Origin: Candidatus Saccharimonadales bacterium
Lineage (GTDB): Bacteria; Patescibacteriota; Saccharimonadia; Saccharimonadales; UBA4665
DNA length: 11,170 nt
NCBI GenBank assembly: GCA_025450135.1
Contig: JANWHZ010000046.1
Location: 1 to 11,170, forward strand
Direction: 5' to 3'
The stretch's first letter is position 1. Each line of letters begins with the position of its first letter. The notes under the pieces were generated by a model that saw only the letters and a program-made list of their open reading frames with translations, ran no database searches and was not told the origin of the DNA. Of the stretch, positions 6,895 through 11,170 are shown one piece after another. The translations under genes were made by a program, and so were the position numbers.

Positions 6895-7887
6895 TTAAGT
6901 AGTTGTTAGAGCTGTTTGAAGTGCGTGTTGGAACTGCCCAATTTGAGCATCAGTGCCAACGACAAAGCTAATATAATTGCCTCCCAGGCCAACCTTGTCT
7001 TTCTTGTTTGAGCCGATATTCACGAGGATATTCTGCTCTGCTAATGCCTCAGCTACGCTGCTTGCTTGTGTGGCGCTATTAAAGCGGATTACCACTGTAT
7101 TTATGAATGACGGTACGATGGTTGCGCCTTTAGCTGCCAGCCAATCACTTAGACGCTTTTTGCGGGCAACAATGGAACAGCGCTGTTGCTGGTAAAACTC
7201 TCTATGTTTCAAAGCGATCATCGCCATGCCGCAAGACGGGTATGCGACATTTGCCCATGGGGAAAGCTGCCCCAGGGTAGTAATAATCTCTGGCTTGGCG
7301 ATGACGTAGCCCAATCGTATGCCGGCCAGCCCGTACGCTTTTGAGAAACCTTTGCACACTACTAGATTCGGCGTATGCGTTATGTGCGATATGACAGAAA
7401 GATGTGGTGCGTATTCTCCATAAATTTCATCTACAACTACAGTCGCATGGAGGTTATTTTGGGCGAGCTGCAAGATAGCTTCTGGGGTCGTAAAGCCAAC
7501 AGGATTATTCGGGTTCGCTAGCCATATAAGGCTTGCGCCTGCAATGGGTTCGACGCCAATCTTGTAGTCCAGATCGACGAGTGAGGGATGCAGCTGAACG
7601 CGGGGGCAGAACTGGTCAAAGGTGGTATATTCGGTTGGCGTAAACAGGTGGGCGCTACTGCCATAGGCTTGAGTTGCAAGGCGGATGGCTTCATCAACGC
7701 CGCTTGTTAGATATATCCAATCGACGGGAATGCCATGTTCTTTTGCGAGAGCCTCACGCAAGAAAAGTGGCTGAGGGTAATACGTATTAGAATTCCGAAT
7801 ATAGTCCTTCAGTTCGTCATAGATAAAATCAGGCACCGGTTCCTGCATAGTGGTGAACTGTAGGTCTAAGATAGGGTTGTTCAACAT
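6895..7887 (-). CDS. HisC-like class I/II PLP aminotransferase
   Basis: 330 aa, fold type I, cytoplasmic. The substrate-side LANPNNPVG (123-131), VVDEIYGEY (151-159) holding the PLP-ring aspartate and tyrosine, and the Schiff-base Lys183 in GFSKAYGLAGIRLGY with Arg191 are all present. The family includes histidinol-phosphate, aromatic and threonine-phosphate-type enzymes. No histidine, cobalamin or aromatic pathway gene is nearby, so the substrate is unassigned. It is slightly shorter than typical HisC (about 350 aa). The open frame continues upstream through the tRNA gene to 8007, but that part is tRNA sequence. ATG 7887 is chosen because the family reading begins there and TATATT lies 6 nt before it. 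There is no Shine-Dalgarno, which fits leaderless initiation. Confidence 0.88.
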   Translation of the reverse strand: MLNNPILDLQFTTMQEPVPDFIYDELKDYIRNSNTYYPQPLFLREALAKEHGIPVDWIYLTSGVDEAIRLATQAYGSSAHLFTPTEYTTFDQFCPRVQLHPSLVDLDYKIGVEPIAGASLIWLANPNNPVGFTTPEAILQLAQNNLHATVVVDEIYGEYAPHLSVISHITHTPNLVVCKGFSKAYGLAGIRLGYVIAKPEIITTLGQLSPWANVAYPSCGMAMIALKHREFYQQQRCSIVARKKRLSDWLAAKGATIVPSFINTVVIRFNSATQASSVAEALAEQNILVNIGSNKKDKVGLGGNYISFVVGTDAQIGQFQHALQTALTTT

Positions 7888-7893
7888 GGAGCA

Positions 7894-7902
7894 AATATAA
7901 CA
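7894..7902 (-). promoter_or_regulatory. Extended -10 of the aminotransferase gene, leaderless spacing
   Basis: TGTTATATT on the minus strand, with TATATT ending 6 nt before ATG 7887. Its first base is the last T of the upstream tRNA terminator tract, so terminator and promoter are fused end to end. Confidence 0.6.
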
Positions 7903-7929
7903 AAAACCGCCTGCGATAAACAGCCGGCT
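7902..7929 (-). terminator. Intrinsic terminator of tRNA-Arg(CCG)
   Basis: On the minus strand AGCCGGCTG and CAGGCGGTT pair over nine positions (one G-G mismatch, one G-U) around a 7-nt loop. Five Ts follow (7906-7902). It begins 17 nt after the encoded CCA of the tRNA. Confidence 0.65.
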
Positions 7930-7945
7930 ACTGGCATGACTCGAT

Positions 7946-8022
7946 TGGTACCCCGCACAGGACTCGAACCTGCAACCTTTGGTACCGGAAACCAACGCTC
8001 TGTCCAATTGAGCTAACGGGGC
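7946..8022 (-). tRNA. tRNA-Arg, anticodon CCG
   Basis: A 77-nt gene including an encoded CCA (7948-7946). The cloverleaf can be read in full: acceptor GCCCCGT against GCGGGGT (G1-U72 wobble), D-arm GCTC/GAGC, anticodon stem TTGGT/ACCAA around loop TTCCGGT, 5-nt variable region, T-arm GCAGG/CCTGT with loop TTCGAGT, discriminator A. Anticodon CCG is at 7988-7986 and reads CGG. Confidence 0.97.
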
Positions 8023-8032
8023 ACGCTTGATT

Positions 8033-8041
8033 AGGATAACA
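8033..8041 (-). promoter_or_regulatory. Extended -10 of tRNA-Arg(CCG)
   Basis: TGTTATCCT on the minus strand ends 10 nt before the mature 5' end of the tRNA at 8022, which allows a 5' leader of only a few bases. Confidence 0.5.
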
Positions 8042-8071
8042 GATATCCCTCAAGCATGCCACCTTCGGTAT

Positions 8072-8221
8072 CTAGACGGTTGCGCGGTTGCGCGTGATAA
8101 GGTCATAGACCAGAATGATCAACGCAACCAGGAGCAGCAAGTGTATCAGGTTCCCACCTACCTGTCCGATAAACCCAAAGAGCCATAAAATTGCGAGTAC
8201 TGCGGCGATAACTAGTAACAT
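8072..8221 (-). CDS. lmo0937-family small membrane protein
   Basis: A 49-aa protein that is almost entirely hydrophobic. It has a first membrane segment at about 1-18 (MLLVIAAVLAILWLFGFI), a GQVGGNLIH turn, a second segment at about 28-42 and a basic tail ending RNRATV. This pattern of a short helix, a GG turn, then LIHLLLLVA is that of the lmo0937/DUF5670 family, small inner-membrane proteins of unknown function found in many bacteria. The start is fixed by a perfect AAGGAGGT. The tail is encoded by a 16-bp tandem repeat of the 8-mer CGCGCAAC. Any promoter must lie upstream of 8235, within the 5' end of the opposite-strand pseudogene. Confidence 0.85.
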   Translation of the reverse strand: MLLVIAAVLAILWLFGFIGQVGGNLIHLLLLVALIILVYDLITRNRATV

Positions 8222-8226
8222 ATCAT

Positions 8227-8234
8227 ACCTCCTT
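8227..8234 (-). promoter_or_regulatory. Consensus ribosome-binding site of the small membrane protein gene
   Basis: AAGGAGGT on the minus strand, a full anti-16S match 5 nt before ATG 8221. It contrasts with the leaderless starts of neighbouring genes and suggests high translation. Confidence 0.9.
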
Positions 8235-8252
8235 CCGTCAGTGCTCTAAAGT

Positions 8253-9154
8253 ATGCACGCCATCATCAGATGCCGCTGTGAACTATTCAACGGCTTGCTG
8301 CTTGCACTAGAGGTATTTGAGCCAAAAAAGTTACTGCCGCGATGGACAGATATTCATACCATCAGTGCGGTGTATGACCATATAGTATTTGAAGGTGATA
8401 GCAAATACGGGCATTACGTAGTATCGGACGGCACCTATGCCGGTCGACCAGCGAGAGCCCTCTATAGCGGGAATGGCGATGCTGCACAGTCCGGTCTAGC
8501 GCTCGATAGTAACAAGCAGCTACTGTTCGATTACAATCAACGCTTTTGGAACTGCTTCGCCGGCTGATGCCAACACGGCTGCTCCTGCTTGGTGGTGGGG
8601 CGTATACATTGCCAACTGCGCTCTAGCGTGAGTTACCTGGCGTCGATCTCGATATTGTCGAGCTGGACCCGATGTTATTGGCGATTGCCACAACCCATTT
8701 CGATTTTCAACCGACACCGCGGACGCATATATATTTAGGAGACGGCATCGATTTTCTGCAGCAAGCTACCACCTCATACGATGCCATTCTACTCGATGTT
8801 TCTATGTATGCGGTGGTACCGTCCGATTTTCAAACAATACGGCATTGCTCGGGAGTATCGTCGGCTCTTGACGCCGCTTGGTCTGGTAGCGATGAATATT
8901 ATCGGCACTTTTCATAGGCATCACGACAGCTCTACGCTGCGTCACCAAATGCGAGCGTTTCGAACTGTTTTCCGCGATACACAAATCTTTCCAACGGGCC
9001 AGCAAGTTGCTCGTTGGCTAACCCAGAATTTCCTACTGATCGGACAAATGTTGAGACGCGATATCTCCTGGCTACGCACTCAGGCCATGCAAACGGTGTA
9101 TACATCGCCGACTTCAACCGCCGAGCTGATCTAGTAGCAATTAGTTCTTATTAG
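8253..9154 (+). pseudogene. Decayed spermidine-synthase-like (SpeE-type) gene
   Basis: The pieces together read as one SpeE-like Rossmann protein. Frame A, from 8253, gives YDHIVFEGDSKYGHYVVSDG and FDYNQRF. At the T-run 8544-8547 one T seems lost, because the reading resumes in another frame as LELLRRLMPTRLLLLGGGAY, the SAM-type nucleotide loop. TAG 8624-8626 interrupts that frame before PGVDLDIVELDP, YLGDGIDFL and YDAILLDV. Near 8832-8834 an extra A moves it to a third piece, QYGIAREYRRLLTPLGLVAM through FPTGQQVARWLTQNFLLIG. Near 9041-9044 a lost base leads to a tail closing at TAG 9152-9154. That makes three indels and one nonsense change in 0.9 kb, while all other genes here are intact. 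The parent family transfers aminopropyl groups or is related to such enzymes. The true 5' end is uncertain, and an N-terminal membrane part may be missing. Confidence 0.82.
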
Positions 9155-9177
9155 AGAATCAGCCAATGTATAAGTGA

Positions 9178-9234
9178 AAAAATATAACGCTACATTCTTT
9201 TTGGCAACCAAGTACCAGAACGAGCATAGCGTTA
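9178..9234 (-). terminator. Terminator of tRNA-Arg(TCG)
   Basis: On the minus strand TAACGCTA (9234-9227) and TAGCGTTA (9192-9185) are perfect 8-bp arms around a 34-nt loop that itself can form a small TTGG/CCAA hairpin. They are followed by TATTTTTT. The stem starts 2 nt after the encoded CCA. The long loop is unusual, so the call is moderate. Confidence 0.5.
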
Positions 9235-9236
9235 CA

Positions 9237-9313
9237 TGGTACCCGCGGAGGGGCTCGAACCCCCGGCCTTCTGATCCGAAGTCAGACGCTCTAATCCACT
9301 GAGCTACGCGGGC
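9237..9313 (-). tRNA. tRNA-Arg, anticodon TCG
   Basis: A 77-nt gene including an encoded CCA (9239-9237). Acceptor GCCCGCG pairs with CGCGGGT (again G1-U72). D-arm is GCTC/GAGC. Anticodon stem TCTGA/TCAGA surrounds loop CTTCGGA, giving anticodon TCG. T-arm GGGGG/CCCCT has loop TTCGAGC. Discriminator is A. It reads CGA and possibly other CGN codons. Confidence 0.97.
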
Positions 9314-9322
9314 AATACGCCC

Positions 9323-9331
9323 ATTTTAACA
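9323..9331 (-). promoter_or_regulatory. Extended -10 of tRNA-Arg(TCG)
   Basis: TGTTAAAAT on the minus strand ends 9 nt before the mature tRNA 5' end. A TTGACT lies upstream at 9355-9350, but its spacing is 21 bp, too long for a normal -35, so the extended -10 is the main support. Confidence 0.5.
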
Positions 9332-9339
9332 GATTAAGA

Positions 9340-9377
9340 ACGTTGTGCTAGTCAAAGTGAAAAATATTACACAACGT
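9340..9377. repeat. Inverted repeat upstream of tRNA-Arg(TCG)
   Basis: ACGTTGTG (9340-9347) and CACAACGT (9370-9377) are perfect 8-bp arms with a 22-bp spacer. No T-tract follows on either strand, so a terminator is unlikely. The rest of 9314-9485 shows no gene; only weak hairpins and no convincing plus-strand promoter are visible there. Confidence 0.35.
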
Positions 9378-9485
9378 ATGTGACGCGGAACAATCAAATG
9401 TGGTGAGAATATTCATAGTGAATGCTCAGCTTCACAGCGTAAGCTAAGGGTATTAGCAACTTAAGTGAGGGAGAGGGGAAATAAG

Positions 9486-9578
9486 ATGCCACAGATTTGG
9501 GATACCGAGTGTCGGGCCGAACCAATCAGCCGTGACAATCTACTTATGGACTCTCGTCGGTATTCATTCACTGCCTGA
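9486..9578 (+). CDS. Candidate 30-aa small protein gene
   Basis: ATG 9486 is preceded by a purine-rich GAGGGAGAGGGG that ends 7 nt upstream, a strong ribosome-binding site. The frame runs 30 codons (begins MPQIWDTECRAEPISR, ends RRYSFTA) to TGA 9576-9578, and a strong intrinsic terminator begins 10 nt later. It is soluble in character, with charged residues and one cysteine, and I recognise no family. No promoter was identified. The same stretch can fold, with GGATACCGA (9500-9508) pairing with TCGGTATTC (9557-9565), so it may instead be a small RNA. The compact set of RBS, short frame and terminator supports a free-standing unit on the plus strand between two minus-strand genes. Confidence 0.4.
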   Translation: MPQIWDTECRAEPISRDNLLMDSRRYSFTA

Positions 9579-9588
9579 GCCCATCCCT

Positions 9589-9626
9589 AAAGCGCGGCCA
9601 TTGTTGATACGATGCTGCGCTTTTTT
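9589..9626 (+). terminator. Strong intrinsic terminator
   Basis: AAAGCGCGGC (9589-9598) pairs with GCTGCGCTTT (9614-9623) as a 10-bp stem with one G-U pair and a 15-nt loop, overlapping a six-T tract (9621-9626). No annotated gene ends just before it on the plus strand except the candidate mini-gene, so it marks an otherwise unseen transcript. Confidence 0.8.
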
Positions 9627-9663
9627 ACATTTATACCTCACTTCTCTTTTTACTTGCGACGAG

Positions 9664-9682
9664 CGTAGCTTGGTGAGCTACG
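9664..9682. repeat. Hairpin at the 3' end of the YHYH gene
   Basis: CGTAGCT and AGCTACG are perfect 7-bp arms around a 5-nt loop, covering the TAG stop (9680-9678) of the minus-strand gene. No T-tract follows, so it may protect the 3' end or help termination only weakly. Confidence 0.4.
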
Positions 9683-10832
9683 GGTGCTGGGGCGGCTGCT
9701 GGCTGTTATTCCCGCCGGATAATCCTGGTGGTTGAATAGCAGTTGCATGGTAGCAACTAACTGAGTAGGGGAAATCTTGTGTCATCACGTAGTGATAGGT
9801 CGTGACTGGCTTGCCGTCTAAGATTATTTGACTTGTAATGCCATGACATTCGTCGAGGTCGCCGGTGGTGAGGATGTTATTAGAGGAGACCTGCGGACCA
9901 GTGATTGGAAACCCGTCGAGGGCAAAGCCGATAACCGTCTGTACGCTGGTGTCCTTAATACAGCTACTGAGTGTGTGGTAATGGTAGGCGCCGGTCTTCT
10001 CTGGGTGGCCTTCACAGCTGTCTTGGATTTCCCAGGCCCCTGCATCACGCCCGCCAGCATCAAACGCGTTAAATAGCTCGACACCGGTTAGCATAATGCC
10101 GACTTGTCCGCCGATGCAATTCGGTGAGCTGCCATACGTAGGATTGGCGGCAAGTGCGAATGTGTACGTCTGGCCTTTGATGGCGTTCGGGTTGCGGTCA
10201 TACAGGTACGCCGGATCGCTGGCTGCGATTGGAAATATACCCGTCGGGTGGCTCGGCAGATCATTGGTCACTATAGTGCGCGTATTGCCACTCACGATAT
10301 TGCTAAAATCAGCCTGCCACACTACGTTACCCTGGACGTGTAATTTTTTAGTGATATCGTACTCGGTATTGTTACTCGTGAACCATGGCCCACGCACCGA
10401 TGCGCCACCGTTGCCAGCAGATAGGCTTTGAGCGTACTGGCTGCACGCGTAGATAAAGCCTTGTTTTGGCCCGCTCGTGACATATTTACCGTCGCCGACC
10501 GGCAGTAAACCGTTCGCATACTTATTACCATAGTTTTTGGTTGTGTCGAGACGAAGGCCTTGGACTTGCGAGCTGATACCCGTAGAAGAAGAATTGCTCT
10601 TTTGTGTGCTATTCGCGGTAGTACCCTGCAGAGTCGGTTTAGCCTGGCTCGTATACCACCAACCAAGCAGTAGGCCAAGCGTCAGTACCATAATGATCAC
10701 AGATACAACGAACATACTATGCAGGCTGGATGGAGTTATTTGCTCGGCGGTGTTAGGGGACGATGAGGGTGGGGCAGCCGGCAGCGGCTGCGCTGTCGGT
10801 TCCGAGGTGGCTGGCTGGGGGTCTCTGTTCAT
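9678..10832 (-). CDS. Membrane-anchored YHYH-domain protein
   Basis: 384 aa. Residues 1-38 are Pro/Ser-rich and cytoplasmic. One transmembrane helix lies at about 40-60 (FVVSVIIMVLTLGLLLGWWY), followed by a Ser/Thr/Asn-rich linker. The exported domain from about 90 to 370 matches the YHYH family. It carries the naming motif in KTGAYHYHTLSSC, then GFALDGFPITGP, a DLDECHG acidic-Cys-His motif and the closing TYHYVMTQDFPYSVSCYHA. Several cysteines are spaced as if for disulfides outside the cell. The role of YHYH proteins is not established. The conserved His/Asp/Cys residues invite a metal-binding or hydrolytic guess, but that is inference. The gene lacks a Shine-Dalgarno, and TACAAT lies 7 nt before ATG 10832. 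It is divergent from the MFS gene with 64 bp between starts, so co-regulation is possible. Confidence 0.88.
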   Translation of the reverse strand: MNRDPQPATSEPTAQPLPAAPPSSSPNTAEQITPSSLHSMFVVSVIIMVLTLGLLLGWWYTSQAKPTLQGTTANSTQKSNSSSTGISSQVQGLRLDTTKNYGNKYANGLLPVGDGKYVTSGPKQGFIYACSQYAQSLSAGNGGASVRGPWFTSNNTEYDITKKLHVQGNVVWQADFSNIVSGNTRTIVTNDLPSHPTGIFPIAASDPAYLYDRNPNAIKGQTYTFALAANPTYGSSPNCIGGQVGIMLTGVELFNAFDAGGRDAGAWEIQDSCEGHPEKTGAYHYHTLSSCIKDTSVQTVIGFALDGFPITGPQVSSNNILTTGDLDECHGITSQIILDGKPVTTYHYVMTQDFPYSVSCYHATAIQPPGLSGGNNSQQPPQHP

Positions 10833-10839
10833 AAATGTG

Positions 10840-10845
10840 ATTGTA
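10840..10845 (-). promoter_or_regulatory. -10 element of the YHYH gene, leaderless spacing
   Basis: TACAAT on the minus strand is followed by seven bases and ATG 10832. No Shine-Dalgarno and no clear -35 are present. Confidence 0.5.
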
Positions 10846-10878
10846 GCCTACTATGATGCCAGCCTGTAGTGACCCTCG

Positions 10879-10887
10879 TGCTATGAT
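10879..10887 (+). promoter_or_regulatory. Extended -10 of the MFS gene
   Basis: TGCTATGAT matches TGnTAnnnT. It ends 9 nt before ATG 10897, giving a leader of at most a few bases. GGAG (10888-10891) lies between but may fall at or before the transcription start. The octamer CTATGATG of this element recurs exactly 30 bp upstream at 10851-10858. Confidence 0.45.
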
Positions 10888-10896
10888 GGAGCCCAT

Positions 10897-11170
10897 ATGA
10901 CCGACGAACAGCGCTGGCTTTCGCGCCGGTACCTCTGGTACTCGCTTTTTACAAACACTTGGTACATCAGTGCTATCTGGCTGTACTTTTATCGTATGTT
11001 TATCAATGACCAGCAAGTCGGTTTTCTGGAGGGCTTGTCGTTTGCTATTGGCTTGCTAGCCGATGTACCAGCTGGTGCATTGGCGGATAAATTCGGCCGC
11101 GGGCGTATCGTTCGGCTTGGCTTGATCTTGGGTGGCATTGGGTTACTGCTGCAAGCAATCGGCAGCAGCT
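10897..11170 (+). CDS. MFS transporter, N-terminal part (runs off window)
   Basis: 91 codons are visible. After a short basic N-terminus, MTDEQRWLSRRYLWYSLFTN, comes a first membrane helix with several aromatic residues. Next is a second helix ending in the MFS loop 2-3 signature, GALADKFGRGRIVR (the GxLaDrxGrkxxl motif), then a third helix, LGLILGGIGLLLQAIG. Major facilitator proteins move small solutes by uniport, symport or antiport. The substrate cannot be judged from this fragment. ATG 10897 is chosen because the family reading starts there and a promoter lies directly upstream. The neighbouring divergent YHYH gene gives no hint of substrate. Confidence 0.9.
   Translation, partial: MTDEQRWLSRRYLWYSLFTNTWYISAIWLYFYRMFINDQQVGFLEGLSFAIGLLADVPAGALADKFGRGRIVRLGLILGGIGLLLQAIGSS

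Noticed and set aside
7888..8007. N-terminal extension of the aminotransferase up to 8007
   Set aside because: The extra codons run through the tRNA-Arg(CCG) gene and its terminator.
8520..8717. 65-codon minus-strand open frame
   Set aside because: It lies opposite the SpeE-like remnant and has no motif or ribosome site.
9237..9313. Integration of a mobile element at the tRNA-Arg(TCG) 3' end
   Set aside because: No integrase, transposase or duplicate of the tRNA 3' end is visible in the window.
9340..9377. Second terminator near tRNA-Arg(TCG)
   Set aside because: The 8-bp inverted repeat has no T-tract on either side and no gene ends there.
9532..9735. 67-codon plus-strand open frame beginning MTIYLWTLVG
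   Set aside because: It runs through the strong terminator at 9589-9626 and into the 3' end of the YHYH gene, and has no ribosome site.
10096..10431. 111-codon plus-strand open frame
   Set aside because: It is an antisense shadow of the YHYH gene.

Overview
The window is a bacterial chromosomal segment of roughly 50% GC with very tight gene packing. glyA and murB end 2 bp apart on opposite strands. The XRE-regulator gene and the glycosyltransferase gene end on directly abutting bases. TGA serves as a normal stop (3887-3889), so the standard code applies. Several genes have a -10-like hexamer only 6-7 nt before ATG and no Shine-Dalgarno sequence, which suggests leaderless mRNAs. The compact layout, the HTH-MurA fusion and the YHYH protein make a Patescibacteria/Saccharibacteria-type genome my best guess. 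That assignment is inference, not proof.

Layout, left to right. (1) 1-808, minus strand: 5' part of an XRE-HTH domain fused to MurA, with a perfect palindrome just upstream that looks like an autoregulatory operator. (2) 959-2236: glyA, serine hydroxymethyltransferase. (3) 2239-3267, minus: murB, which carries out the step after MurA. It is divergent from (4) 3350-3889: an XRE-HTH protein with a DUF3467-like tail. A 7+7 bp inverted repeat lies in their shared promoter region. (5) 3890-5014 and 5097-6632, both minus: a GT4 glycosyltransferase and a GDE/MGH1-type (alpha/alpha)6 glycoside hydrolase, probably co-transcribed behind a long leader. (6) 6895-7887, minus: a HisC-like aminotransferase with a leaderless promoter that overlaps the terminator of (7) tRNA-Arg(CCG), 7946-8022. 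(8) 8072-8221, minus: a 49-aa lmo0937-like membrane protein. (9) 8253-9154, plus: a spermidine-synthase-like pseudogene with three frameshifts and one in-frame stop. (10) tRNA-Arg(TCG), 9237-9313, minus, with its own terminator. (11) 9486-9626, plus: an isolated mini-gene or structured RNA ending in a strong intrinsic terminator. (12) 9678-10832, minus: a membrane-anchored YHYH protein, divergent from (13) the start of an MFS transporter (10897 to the window edge).

The most coherent theme is control of peptidoglycan precursor synthesis. MurA and MurB carry out the two committed steps to UDP-MurNAc. In this window one is physically fused to a DNA-binding domain, and the other sits back-to-back with a DNA-binding protein. 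Each has a palindrome in its promoter region. The GT4/hydrolase pair points to making and trimming of an alpha-glucan or a glucoside, substrate unknown. No insertion sequence, CRISPR array or prophage gene was seen.
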